Counted from the first letter of the stretch, positions 1 through 10,164 are shown. The stretch is 64,000 bases of DNA from Uranotaenia lowii (GCF_029784155.1 NC_073692.1:275199413-275263412); one strand, 5' to 3'. Notes: generated by a model not told the origin, from the letters alone. Translations and numbers: made by a program.

Positions 1-84
1 ATTCCACATTGGAGTGCTTGTGCTTGATCCTGGGTCAGGAGGAGTAGAAGGGCCTTCTGACCCGTGAGATTGGCCAGAGGCCAT
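1..84 (-). CDS. Possible start of an ORF running off the left edge
   Basis: A minus-strand ATG at 84-82 opens a frame of 28 codons that is still open at the window edge. The peptide begins MASGQSHGSEGPSTPPDPG and is rich in Ser, Pro and Gly, as the disordered N-termini of gag-like or ORF1 proteins often are. It lies just beyond the decayed 3' end of the CR1-like element, in the same orientation, so it may be the first ORF of another retrotransposon. Nothing catalytic is visible, and no family can be assigned from this much sequence. Confidence 0.2.
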   Translation of the reverse strand, partial: MASGQSHGSEGPSTPPDPGSSTSTPMWN

Positions 85-391
85 CTCACGGTCGCGGTTG
101 ACGATGTCAACCACTAGCCTTTTCCCTCAAGGTAACTCAACAACGAAGGCTTAAGGTGCCGTTGAAGAGCAGCTGCCAATCCAAAAAAGAAACTGGTAAC
201 ACTGGCACAAAACAGTGAGTGTCGACTTAATGAGAGTAACTCAAACTCGATCAATTGATCCACAAAATGGACTCCAACGCACAAACGTGCTTTTCACCTC
301 CAACTTCAACGATAGATAACCCTCACGTAAAATGTCCTTTTAATAACAAAATGCCGTAACGGCAATCCAGGAAAGAAATGATTGCTTCTAG
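85..391. other. Stretch without a gene at the left edge
   Basis: This holds the sequence between the minus-strand ORF start at 84 and the end of the CR1-like RT frame. Read on the minus strand it could be the leader of the element starting at 84 and the eroded 3' end of the CR1-like copy. I see no poly(A), tandem repeat or target duplication that fixes the boundary. Confidence 0.4.
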
Positions 392-1813
392 CTATCGAAA
401 AATGTTCGCTCCACTTCCAACAAAAATACCAAAAAAAACAACTCCAAACTCCGAGCACTTAGACGATCGACCGATCAATCTGATGTCAAAGAGCGAACTG
501 AGGCAACGTGATTCATAGCTAGGTAATTGGTTCTGAGACCATCCTAAATTTCGTAAAGCGAATAGAACAAATTGTTTCTGGACTGATTCCAAACGGTTTT
601 TATGTAAAATTTGAAAAGGCGACCACACAACGCTACAATACTCAAGAATAGATCTAACATAAGCTGTGTACAATGTTTTTATTGTGTATGGGTCTTTAAA
701 ATTATAACTGAAACGTTTTATAAATGCTAACATACCGTTTGATTTCTGGATTATTGAGTTATAGTGATCTACAAAGGTAAGTTTTGAGTCCAATATAACT
801 CCAAGGTCTCTAATCTTGTTGACTCTCTCGACAGGATCATCTCCCAATTTGACAATTTCATATGACTGACATTTTCTTCTGGTAAATACAATATTTGAAC
901 ATTTTGCCACGTTAAGTTTGAGCAGACTTTTAATGCACCATTTGTTAAATACATTAACTTCGTTTTGAAAGATTCTAAAGTCTTCTTCGCTATTCACTTT
1001 CATATAAAGTTTCATATCATCAGCATAAATTAGCACATTTGACTGCTTGAGAAGACAAGTTATATCATTTACGTATAAAATAAATAATAAGGGGCCGAGA
1101 TGGGAGCCTTGAGGCACACCAGAAGTAACGGAGATACTTTTTGAAAGTGAACCATTAAATCTAACAACTTGTGAGCGGTTCGTTAAATAGGACCTTATCC
1201 ATTTCAGTAGGTGTGAACTGAAACCCTGTTTATTTAATTTAAAAATTAACATGGGGATGTCAATTCTGTCAAAAGCTTTACTGAAGTCCGTGTATAAAGC
1301 CTGTACAGAATTACCGCGATCCATACAGCTAATATTATAGGTAACAAACTCGAGTAAATTAGTGGCTGTAGATCTTCCTTTAACAAATCCATGTTGCTTT
1401 TCAGTAATGAGTGTTTTAATTTGGTTATATATTTTTGCATTCACTATAGCTTCGAAAAGTTTTGGTATGCACGATAAAATGGCTATGCCCCTGTAATTGT
1501 TTATGTCAGATTTTTTTCCTGACTTGAATATGGGTACAAGAAATGATTCTTTCCATACTTGAGGAAAAACACCTGATTTCAATGAAGAGTTAAATAGAAG
1601 AAACAATGGCATACTCAGTTCATTTACTAGATTTTTTAAAAGAAGTGGAGGAATTCCATCAGGCCCGGGCCCTTTAGTGCTGTCTAAGGAAGAAATGGTT
1701 TTACATATTTCTTCAAAGGAAATTGATTCTACTACAGTAAGTACCGTTGAATCAGAGAGATAACTAAAAAAACGAAGTATCACGATCTTGCTCGGAAAAA
1801 CGTGTGTAAACAT
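392..1813 (-). pseudogene. CR1-like ORF2, reverse transcriptase part
   Basis: 473 codons of RT. Motifs: GPGPDGIPP (about residue 48), NNYRGIAIL (105), LYTDFSKAFDRID (173), SGVPQGSHLGPLLF (231) and the catalytic YADDMKLY (263), followed by DLGVILDSKLTF and YVRSILEYCSVVW in the thumb. All three catalytic Asp are kept. It is joined to the endonuclease frame only through a frameshift near 1780. After PSYESRC the protein diverges from the related copy at 19357-20790 and stops early, so the C-terminal region is lost or scrambled. Transcription would be from an internal promoter on the minus strand. Confidence 0.85.
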
Positions 1814-3173
1814 TTTGGAAAAAGTCGGCGAATAGATTACAAATTTCGTCGGAATTTTGACCTTCTATGCTGCCAAAGTGCATGCGAGATGGAAAACTAT
1901 TATTTTTTAATTTTGTATTGACATATCTAAAAAAGTTTCTTGGGTTCGATTTTATGTTTTGCTCAATTTTTATATTATAGTCTTGGAAAGAAGTATTTAA
2001 GCGTATTGCTAGTCGATTACTGGCTTCTTGGTGTTCTAACTTAGTGACTAATGATGGATTCTTTTTCCAGTTTTTATGTGCCTTCTGCTTTTTATTTCTT
2101 AAATGCACAAGCTCTTTCGTGAACCATGGCGGATTTTTGTTATTATTTGTTCGTCGCTTTAATTTTGTTGGAACGTATTCATTGAGAATATTACCAAGAA
2201 TTTTGTAAAAAATCTCCACTTGATTGTCTGTTGAGTTTTCAGCTCGGAATATTGTTTGCCAATCAACAACTTGTAATTTTGTTTTAATCATATTATAGTT
2301 AGCATGAAAAAAGTCAAACGTCTCGTAATCATCTGGTAGACGTTTTTGATCAGGACATATGATTGAGAATTCGATAGCAGTGTGGAAGACCTCGTTTTTC
2401 CAAATTGGATCTGAAGCTTCTACAACACAAAAATCATCAGTCAAATTGGAAAATAATAAGTCCAGATATCGACTACAGGCATTTTTTACATGATTTATTT
2501 GATTAAGACACAAAGAAGCCAGATTATCAAAAAGAATTTGCAGTGTTTCATTATCACCACAGATCGGCAAGAGAATGCTTTCATTATCTTCATCAATTAA
2601 GAATTGGAGACTTGATTGGTTAAAGTCGCCATAAAGGTGTATTTTAAATTCGGGCTCAAAATTTGCGAACATTTCAGTAATGTCAAACAGAAACTTTTGA
2701 AAATATTCTTTAGTGGCATATTCTGGCGGAAAGTAAATCGACCCAAAAATATGCGTTTCATTGAAGATGCGGGCTTTGACCCACACCTGCTCGAATTCTT
2801 TGTGTTTAGTCGTAGGAATGAGCTCAGAATCGAAGACAGAGCTGATTGCCACAACCACACCACCGCCAGATTTCTTGTCAGAAAGAAGAAAGTTTCTATC
2901 ATCTCTAAACACGTTGAAACTAGAACCAAAAACTTCTTCGCTCTTTATGTTTACATCCCAGCTTGTTTCTGTTCCCAAAATTATAGTATAACTACTAGCT
3001 GCTAAATTTTTATAAATTATATTCAATTTCGATGCACTTCGCATTCTGTTAAAATTTTGACAATAAGCCACAATTTCATTATTATTTACTATAGCGGATG
3101 TATTCAGGGCAGAAGAAGTTCTATGGTCGCGCGAACGAATTGTAACGCGATCCGCTTGGTCAACCTTAATCAA
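1764..3173 (-). pseudogene. CR1-like ORF2, endonuclease part
   Basis: 469 codons encoding an apurinic-type exonuclease-endonuclease-phosphatase domain, which nicks target DNA for target-primed reverse transcription. The visible motifs in order are YCQNFNRMRS near the N-terminus, GTETSW (catalytic Glu), SGGGVVVAI, GSIYFPPE, LYGDFNQ (catalytic Asp and Asn), RYLDLLFSNL and a Ser-Asp motif near the domain end (SDPIW), followed by a basic linker ending in the lead-in to RT. The frame has no ATG at its start: it begins at a TTG and is open upstream into the ORF1 3' end, in another frame. It ends at a stop just after the RT frame opens, so EN and RT are separated by a frameshift in the 50-bp overlap at 1764-1813. 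Confidence 0.8.
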
Positions 3174-3184
3174 AGAGCTAGTAC

Positions 3185-4507
3185 CTATAGTGGCACGCGT
3201 CGATGGGGCAGAAAATATGGATACATTACCGGGTTGTTGAAATCAAATGCATTAGGGCCATGGTGGTAGCAGGGGCCGGCAAAGGGTGCACTGAATGAAG
3301 TGGGACACGGATTGAACGTTGCATATGGCGGCATGGAAGTCGATGGATGATGTGTGCACATATTTGCTTGGTACGGTGAAGTCGTTGCCGCAGCAGTAGT
3401 CGGGAACCTAGCCGGTAGCCTATCATGATGTGGTGGCGTATTAGGTGACACAGAAGAGGGTCCAGGGTCCAGTGGTGGTGTATTTGATGATACAGTAGAG
3501 GGTCCAGGGTTTAGAGTATCTCCACGTTGAAAATTGATGAAGGTCGGGATCTTTGTTTTCGGCTGAGGTTTCCTATTAAACGTGACCTTGGCGGCAGCAA
3601 GCAGTTCTTTGTCAGTGGAAGGCTTTTTGATCGGTTTGATTTGACGTTGACGTTTTCTTCGTTTTTTCGCTTTATCAGCGTTTTTTTGTTGCTCTCTGCG
3701 ACGCGACTGGCGAATATCGAACTCTGCCCAGTCAGCTTTCCACACCTTTTTTGTACCCAGAAGTCGCCAACCTGAGTCATTTAATTTTAATTTTCTGTTT
3801 AGCTCGATATCTAGGCTTGGGTAATCTGGTGTCGGAGGTGAGGGAGAACGACAACGGGCAGAGGCTATGTTGGCTGATAATGTTTTTAACTCATCCAGTA
3901 TATCAAGCTCCAATACTGGGTTTGACGTAATCGTGCAACTTGAGGCGATTTCCATCGACAGCTGTTGTAGCTGACTGAGTTCCTCATTTATGTTGCACAG
4001 GTCTTTGGAAAGACCTGACGTCACTGAATTAATTGACTTTGTTAGGCATTCCTGCGAAGTCAACATAGCCGTGTCGAAAAGCGATGTCGCATGGTTTTTC
4101 AACGCAGCGACAGATCCAGCTAAAGTGCTGTTTTTATTAATTGTAGTGAGCTCTAATTTAATGGCCTGCATAGCTATTTCCAGCCCTTCGATCGCCTCTA
4201 AGATCATGTTTGACTGATCATGCTGAAGCGCAAAGCGATGCGCCACCTCCGTGTTTTTGTGAATCAGCTCAGCTAGTTTTTTTTGTTCTTCAGCTAAACT
4301 GTTGATTTCTAGCTTAGCATTAACGAGCTCCTGGCAAGTTTGACAGCACGGTAAGAGGTACGCACTGGAATCCACTTTTTTGCTCCTCAATGTGTTTCTT
4401 TGAATAACAACTCCCACACAGGATGCATGGAAAACTCGCGGGCAACCAATGCACTTCCACATGATTGAATCAGTGGCAGAGTCCAGAGAACAAATTTCAC
4501 ACTTCAT
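3185..4507 (-). CDS. CR1-like ORF1 protein with PHD-type zinc finger
   Basis: The likely start is the ATG at 4507-4505, giving 440 residues; the same frame is open upstream to 4597, but the finger begins right at this Met. Residues 1-60 carry a Cys/His pattern (CEIC, then CIGC, HASC and CCQTC) that fits a C4HC3 PHD finger. A charged, heptad-rich stretch that could form a coiled coil follows, then a basic block (about residues 280-320) with many Lys/Arg, and a Pro/Ser/Thr-rich tail with two near-repeats of DPGPSSVSPNTPP type. ORF1 proteins of this kind bind the element RNA and form the RNP. The frame is intact. It overlaps the open ORF2 frame at its 3' end, so the two are likely co-transcribed. 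No CCHC knuckle is seen. Confidence 0.8.
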   Translation of the reverse strand: MKCEICSLDSATDSIMWKCIGCPRVFHASCVGVVIQRNTLRSKKVDSSAYLLPCCQTCQELVNAKLEINSLAEEQKKLAELIHKNTEVAHRFALQHDQSNMILEAIEGLEIAMQAIKLELTTINKNSTLAGSVAALKNHATSLFDTAMLTSQECLTKSINSVTSGLSKDLCNINEELSQLQQLSMEIASSCTITSNPVLELDILDELKTLSANIASARCRSPSPPTPDYPSLDIELNRKLKLNDSGWRLLGTKKVWKADWAEFDIRQSRRREQQKNADKAKKRRKRQRQIKPIKKPSTDKELLAAAKVTFNRKPQPKTKIPTFINFQRGDTLNPGPSTVSSNTPPLDPGPSSVSPNTPPHHDRLPARFPTTAAATTSPYQANMCTHHPSTSMPPYATFNPCPTSFSAPFAGPCYHHGPNAFDFNNPVMYPYFLPHRRVPL

Positions 4508-4639
4508 TTTAATTAATTTAAAAACAGCGGGCGATAAAAAAAAAGTTAAACGCAGAGTACGGAGGAGCGGAAAAAACACGTCCGAATCGATTGACAACTA
4601 GTAAGCGAAAAGTATGGGCCCAGCACTAGTGGAAAGGAG

Positions 4640-5450
4640 AAGAGTGGAATCAACAGTGGACAGTCATCCAGCCAGGAAGCCGATGGAAGGACAACGAGCC
4701 GAAGCCAAGGGAAGTCAACGAGCCGGGAACCGTGGAAGGTTGTAGGACCAGGAGCCATCTGGAAGGTCGTCGGACCGGGAAGCCAGGAGGAAATCGACAA
4801 GCCAAGGAAACGGTGGTCGTTGGACAGGTACCAAGGGAGGTCGTTGGGCCGAATCCATTGCGAGCTGACCGGAATCCATAGGTAGGTCGGTGTGCCGGGA
4901 GCCGGAGGTAGGTCGTCGTGCCATTGGTGAGGCGTCAGGCCAATAGAAGAGCGTCGAGCTGGAACCACGGTCGTCGGACCGGAGCCACTGGGAGGTCATC
5001 GGACCGGTGCCATGGAAGGTCGTAGGGCTGGGACCGCGAACGCGGTCGACGGGCCAGAGCTACTGGTAGGTTGTCGAACCGGAAAGCCATGGAAGGAAGG
5101 CGGGCCGGTATCATGGAACGTCGTCAAGTCTAGAACCAGGTGGTGGTCGTCGAACCAGGAGTCACTGGTGGACTTGCGAGCGGATACTACGGAATGTCGC
5201 CAAGCCGATGCCATGGAAAGTCGTCGGACCGGAAAGCCAAGTGGAGGTCGTCGGGCTGGAACCACTGGGAGGCGCACGCCTCAGGAAAGGCGTCGAGGCG
5301 AAGGAGAAAGCTTCGAGCCGCAGTAAGGACACTGCGACGAGCCAGAAGTAAGGTCGTCGAGCTGCAACAGGGGCGAGAGCGTCGTGCAAGAATGCGACGA
5401 ATGAGGTCAGGTGCGTGTGTTGAAGAGGAAAAGCCCCATCTTCAAGAGTA
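4640..5450. repeat. GC-rich degenerate short tandem repeat
   Basis: About 800 bp built from variants of a 21-30 bp unit close to GGTCGTCGGACCGGAACCA. Units differ by substitutions and small indels, and short frames through it are by-products of the repetition. Base composition is sharply different from the AT-rich surroundings. It sits between the 5' end of the CR1-like element and a copia-type LTR, and it leads into the polypurine tract of that LTR, so it may be the 3' internal part of the LTR element. Confidence 0.65.
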
Positions 5451-5490
5451 GCCGCCGGAGACAGTAAGAAGACTGCGAGTGTGTATATGT

Positions 5491-5692
5491 TGAGGAGGAG
5501 TGTTGAGATTTGTCCAATCGAAGCAATCGATGGGACAGATAACAACATACACATAATGAATAAACAATTAGATATGTAACCATAGGGATGGTTTTCCTAT
5601 AAATAGGATGTTAGGATAGTAAATAAAGTATTCCAAGTTCTACCACCAAGTAGTAAAGTCTCTCCTTTCCACTGCCCAAGTGTTGCACAACA
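5491..5692 (+). mobile_element. Copia-type LTR (192 bp) with upstream polypurine tract
   Basis: 5501-5692 begins TGTTGAG and ends CACAACA, an inverted TGTTG/CAACA pair typical of LTRs. It is preceded directly by the purine-rich tract GAGGAGGAG at 5492-5500, as a 3' LTR is. Inside are a TATAAATA box at 5598-5605 and AATAAA signals at 5559 and 5622. The purine tract running into TGTTGAGA is the usual 3' junction of Ty1/copia elements. The flanks AGGAG and GATTA do not match, so it is more likely a 3' LTR with internal sequence to its left than a solo LTR. No 5' LTR or pol gene is present in the window. Confidence 0.65.
5598..5605 (+). promoter_or_regulatory. TATA box in the LTR
   Basis: TATAAATA lies 98 bp into the LTR and 17 bp before an AATAAA. 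This spacing fits a compact U3-R-U5 organisation. It would drive plus-strand transcription out of the LTR into 5.7 kb. Confidence 0.4.
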
Positions 5693-5699
5693 GATTAGT

Positions 5700-6918
5700 A
5701 CCACTTGTGTTTTTTAACAAAAATAAGATTATTTCTAGAAATTTACTGTGTAAAAGTGAATAATAATGCATCTACAAATTATTTGTATAGATAACTGCAA
5801 TTTAAGGAGTTTTCTAGAATGCCAAAGGTTTTCAAAGGTTTTAAAAGAGTATTAAAAGATGCTTTTCTTGAACTAAGGAATTTGATTTTTGGGCCCTACC
5901 AAACCAAACTAACTTCCTTCATTAAAATTGTGTGAAATGATGGAACAAACATTCTGGGTTTATTTTGAATCAAAAAAATAGGTTGAAATTCAAAAACTAA
6001 GATTTTTTTCAGTCAACCAAAATTTTTCCAGTTTAAAGTCATAGATGGCAGCACTATCTTGCAGTTAAAACCAAAATAAGTCTCAATATTGATTTTCCAG
6101 GTTTATTTAGACCCATATTCATCATTTCAAGGTAGTTTTCCAACAAAGTTTTGTTGGAGTTCACGATGCAGAAAGCTTCTCCGGATTTGCAAAAAAATCG
6201 CCAGCACAAGAATATACCACCGCCAGAATTCCTGCTCAATTCAACTTCCGATCCAATTTCAAATCATACCAATAACACTGCTAGTCGTCTCGTTCATCAA
6301 GCTCCAACGGAAGTACAAAATTATTCTGATTATCCTTGATAAAATTCTAATTTTTTGATTATGTGATCTTAGAATTTCCAAGGCGATCACGCGGTACCAA
6401 GTACTTTTTTCTTGACCAAAATCATCCAGCACACCTAAATTAATACCAAATATTCGAGAATGGCCATCAATTCGGTTCAATTGCAAGATCTATGACTTGA
6501 AAATAGAGAAATAGTGTTTGACTATTTAAAAACATCAGTATTTTTGAATTTGAAGCCTGTTTTTTTGATTCAAATTCAGCCTGAAATCTATGTTTTGTCA
6601 TTTTGCATCAAACGAATGAATGTTAATGAAAAAATCAAGCAGTTTCATAAAGTATTATAGCTCAACTATCAAATTCCTAAACGCTAGAGGAGCATCTCTT
6701 CATAAAATGCTGTTATCTATTCGAATAATTCGTTTAACACAGTAAATTTCTATAAATAAAGCATGGATCACTAAAAATCTGGATGCACTGTTTATTATAC
6801 CATAGCGCTCCTAGTTGTCGGATCTGAAATTTTTTGACAGTACTTTGTTCGAAAAGGTTTCCTCTTTCAGTGCTGAAAATTTCATTACGATTCGTTTTGT
6901 TCCAATAAAGTTACACGT
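5700..6918. other. Stretch without a gene
   Basis: AT-rich sequence with no supported ORF, TIR or tandem repeat. Frames near 6089-6358 and 6259-6486 overlap on opposite strands and show no domain. Confidence 0.5.
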
Positions 6919-8098
6919 GATGGAAGTAGGATTGTTCGATCCTCGGAAAAAGATCGATCTCCAAGATCGATCTAGATAAACGGTTCTGGGATCGATTCAT
7001 CTAAAAAATCGGAGCTTGAAGATCGATCTCCGATTAATCGATCTTTTCCGTTTGTAGCAAGGGGGAACTATTTTTTATTAAAAATACGCAAAAAAGACAT
7101 AAAAAATTACAAATTTGTATAACCTTTCTACATATGGAAAGAAAAAAAATTCAAGCACATTTATGAATGGTGAACCGGAGCAAGTGTTTTAAAACAACAC
7201 TTATCAAAATCCAAATATTTCGGATATTTGATATTTTTAAGTGATGTACTGACAAGAAATATTTAGAGCTTAAAAGAAATCATTTCTATATTTTAATGTT
7301 TACGAGAGAATCGAACAAAATATGCGAAAAAAATAAAAACTCAAATTTGTTTATTTTTTTTGGAAAAATTAATTTTAAGAAAATTGCTGTTATTTTTTAA
7401 GATTAGCGAATTCTAGCAATTTTTTTAATCTTAATCAATCTCAAACATCTTCCTGAGCCTAATTTACAAGGTTTGAAAATAATTTGCAAAATTGTATTGA
7501 GATGAATAAAAAATTTCTAAAATTATTTTTGAACTGATCATGAAGGCTTATTGAAAAAAAAAAACAGCTCGACAAGGAATCAAACTCGAGTTTTTTTTCG
7601 TTATCTCTCCGACACTTTACCAATAAGTAAATCGTCAGATGTAAACTAATTCAGTTGACTTCATCAAATTAAATTCTCTGCTATATTCCATGGTAGAAAA
7701 CGCTCATCGTGCCCTATTGATGGTGCTTATACTGCCCCTACAGTAACTTATTTTCAGATTCAGCACAAAATTTTAAAATGCATTTTTAAACGTGTATATC
7801 TTCTTTTTTCAAATTTCATACAGTTGGGAAATTAGCTTTTTTAGTGTCTAAACAAGAAGCAATGATGTAACTCACATGTTATAACTGTTTTCTATGGCTA
7901 AATAAGCTTCCTCCTTAAGGTGACCATTATGCCCTTTTTTCCCTGAATGAGAAAAATAGATCGAAAGATCGAATCGAAAATAAACCGATCTAATCGATTT
8001 TTTCCTGGCCGAAGAATCGATCCAAGAAATCGAAAATCGGAGTTGAAAAGATCGATCTTCCAAGGATCGATCCAAGATCGACCAATCCTAGATGGAAG
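6919..8098. mobile_element. hAT-like non-autonomous element with GATC-rich TIRs
   Basis: An exact 8-bp direct repeat GATGGAAG (6919-6926 and 8091-8098) brackets an element of 1164 bp (6927-8090). Its ends are the inverted pair TAGGATTG/CAATCCTA. The TIRs continue inward for more than 100 bp as imperfect copies rich in GATCGATC (6927-7055 and 7945-8090). An 8-bp TSD and a TAG start are hAT-superfamily traits. No transposase is encoded. The right half contains a piece of another repeat family (7555-7942). Confidence 0.7.
7555..7942 (-). repeat. Half copy of the tRNA-bearing palindromic element
   Basis: Read on the minus strand this matches the left arm of the palindrome at 45501-46725: the terminal GGGCATAATGG.CACCTTAAGG, the segment with ACCATAGA, and the tRNA-like part (rc of 7555-7640). 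It lacks the second arm. Its outer end abuts the right TIR of the hAT-like element, so it was inserted into, or forms the body of, that element. Confidence 0.6.
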
Positions 8099-8206
8099 CC
8101 GCGAGACGAAAATTAATTTTCTACACCCACGTCAAAAACCCGCCGTGCTCGGGTTCAAAAATCGAGAAATCGTTAAAAATGGTCAAATCAAACGTGTGCA
8201 GCGTTC

Positions 8207-8618
8207 TTAAGGGCAAGGTTGCCGAAAAAAATTCTGTGATTTTGACAAAAAAAAATCTCGAATTCTGTGATTTGAACCTAAAATTCTGTGACGGTTTTCT
8301 GTGACGCTTATCTATTTCGTTCATAAGGAAATCATGTCAAACATAAACAAATTGGAAATTTCCTACAGTTTTAATTGAAAAAAAAATCAATTTACATTAC
8401 CTTGTTTTCGTATTTTCATGAATTATAGTCAGAAATAAAAACTCGAATATGACCAAAAAATTATAATTTTGGAAATCTGTACAAAATTTAGAAAATCTGT
8501 GAATTCTGTGAAAATTTTCAAAATTCTGTGATCTGTGACACAGATTCTGTGACAAAATTTTGCTCAAAATTCTGTGATAATACCGATTTTTCTGTGATTT
8601 CGGCAACCTTGCTTAAGG
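8207..8618. mobile_element. MITE, TIR GCAAGGTTGCCGAAA, TSD TTAAGG
   Basis: Inverted ends GCAAGGTTGCCG (8213-8224) and CGGCAACCTTGC (8601-8612) enclose 400 bp rich in repeated AATTCTGTGA words. The flanks are an exact direct repeat TTAAGG (8207-8212, 8613-8618). No coding capacity. A second copy in the inverse word orientation lies at 62771-63146. It sits exactly at the left end of the neighbouring TTAA element. Confidence 0.65.
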
Positions 8619-9334
8619 GGGGTAGGGTCTAACGTTTAAAAAAACCCCAATTTCACTATTTTTTTAGAGCTGTCGTTCAAACAAATGTATTCAATTTTTT
8701 TGCATTATACAAAGCATTGTTAAAAGAAAATTTAGTAATTTTTTCGTAAAAAAAAATTGAAAAATGAGCCGGTGACGGAGCACTTCCGAGGATGCCTTTT
8801 AGAAAATAAGATTTGCAGTGGACATTATATCTCAGCACAGAATCATCTGAAGTCAAAAAATCTGAGCAAAATATTTTTAATAGATGTTTTTCTGGACCCC
8901 AACGTTTTTATCTAACTTAAAAAAAAATTTTTGAAATTTTTGTGGCTGTTTGGAGTAAAAACTAAGAGATTTCACGAAAAAATCCGCCATTTTTTATGTG
9001 TCAAATCTCCCCAAAGTAAAAAAAAGAAAATCGTTGGGGTGTGGTATTTTATATGTAGAAAATATGTTCCAAATTTGAAAAGAATCGGATAAGTAGTTTT
9101 CAAATGACGATGTCCACGGACTTTGAAAATGTGCTTTCGAGAAAAACGCGTTTGAAGTTTCTGCTCTTGCTTTCTTGCAGTATAAGATAGGAGGAGATAA
9201 AGGCCTATAATTTCTACAGTTTTGCTTCAATTGACTTGAAAATTTAACACATTCTTGAAATGTTTTACAATAAGGAAATAAAAAAAATCGATTTTTTGAA
9301 TGTGTTAGACCACCCCCCCCCCCCCCCCCCTTAA
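8613..9334. mobile_element. TTAA-flanked MITE (piggyBac-like ends)
   Basis: TTAA at 8613-8616 and 9331-9334 flanks a 714-bp element. The ends are GGGGGGTAGGGTCTAAC on the left and its imperfect inverse, GTTAGACCACC plus a C run, on the right (9304-9330). A TTAA target duplication is characteristic of piggyBac-type transposition. The interior has no ORF. The right TIR is extended by a homopolymer of C (9313-9330). Confidence 0.55.
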
Positions 9335-9344
9335 ACGTTTCCGT

Positions 9345-10164
9345 GAGATGCATACTATCGATAGGCAGGTTCATACCAAGCGTTATAGTGGAATTAAGGG
9401 TCGGAAACTGCATTTGAAGGTGTTGAGAACGATCAAGGCAAACATCGCCAAGAAATTCAACATCGACCGGTACACCGTCAGAAGAATTCGCCTGCGCGAA
9501 GGAATACGATCCTATTAGGCCAGTAAGCAACCAAACCGGACATTGAAGCAGAATTTAGTAGCCAAAGGACGTGCCCGCAAGTTATACAACAAGATTCCAA
9601 CGGAGTACGACGGATGCATCCTCATGGATGACGAAACGTAAGTGAAGATGGATTTTGGACACTTCCTGGCCAAAAATTTTATAAAGCCACTGCAGTGGTG
9701 CACTGCACTGGTCATGGTGATGTCCCCGGCAAGTTCGAATTCGTTTTTGCCGATAAGTTTGCAAGAAAGTGTTTGATCTGGCAAGGTATTTGCAGATGTG
9801 GACGAAAAACCCCGGTTTTTGTGAAAAACAAGACCATGGACTCCGAAATGTTCAAGGAGGAGTGCATAAAAAACGTTTTTTTTTTTTGTTCATTAGGTCT
9901 CACAAAGGACCAGTAAAATTTTCGCCAGATTTGTCAAGCTGCCACTACAGCAAAAAGGTACTACAGTGGTATCGGGTCAACGCGTTGCAATGGGTGGATT
10001 TTGTCGAAAAGGACATCAACCCACCCAACTGCCCTCAATTCCGCCCTATCGAAAAATTTTGGGCAGTTGTCAAGCAGAAGATGAAGAAGAATAGTAGGAC
10101 GACTCGGGATGCAACAGAGATGAAGAGATTGTGGAACAAAATGGCCGCTGAGGTCAGCGAATAG
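9345..10164 (+). pseudogene. Tc1/mariner (ITm) transposase relic, DD37E-like
   Basis: Fragments in shifted frames give a recognisable transposase: a helix-turn-helix remnant (about 9420-9510), the first catalytic Asp in CILMDDET, then GDVPGKFEFVFADKFARKCLIWQ, the second Asp in SPDLSSCHY, and NPPNCPQFRPIEKFWAV with the third acidic residue. In-frame stops (for example near 9518 and 9639) and frameshifts make it dead. The last frame ends at a stop near 10164. The spacing between the second Asp and the Glu is 40 residues here, against 37 in the copy at 61557-62516, because three residues are inserted. It lies directly after the TTAA element. Clear TIRs were not found. Confidence 0.75.

Larger units (their letters stand above)
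392..4620 (-). mobile_element. CR1-like non-LTR retrotransposon, nearly full length
   Basis: A minus-strand LINE with the usual order: ORF1 with a zinc finger and coiled-coil-like segment (4507-3185), then endonuclease (from about 3173) and reverse transcriptase (1813-392). The ORF1 PHD-type finger is a known trait of the CR1 clade, and the RT motifs fit CR1 elements of the mosquito T1/Q type. There is one frameshift between endonuclease and RT, and the RT C-terminus degenerates: the related copy at 19357-20790 has roughly 90 residues more after the shared PSYE.RC motif. The 5' end is not sharply defined. It runs into GC-rich repeats near 4620. Confidence 0.85.

Noticed and set aside
2616..3005. 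Plus-strand ORFs opposite the CR1-like endonuclease
   Set aside because: Antisense shadows of the real minus-strand frame.
5012..5451. Plus-strand ORFs of about 100 codons with Arg/Gly-rich products
   Set aside because: They arise from the GC-rich repeat array and exist in several frames at once.
9313..9330. C homopolymer as a regulatory or structural site
   Set aside because: Most simply an expansion of the G/C-rich TIR end of the TTAA element, possibly with assembly uncertainty in length.
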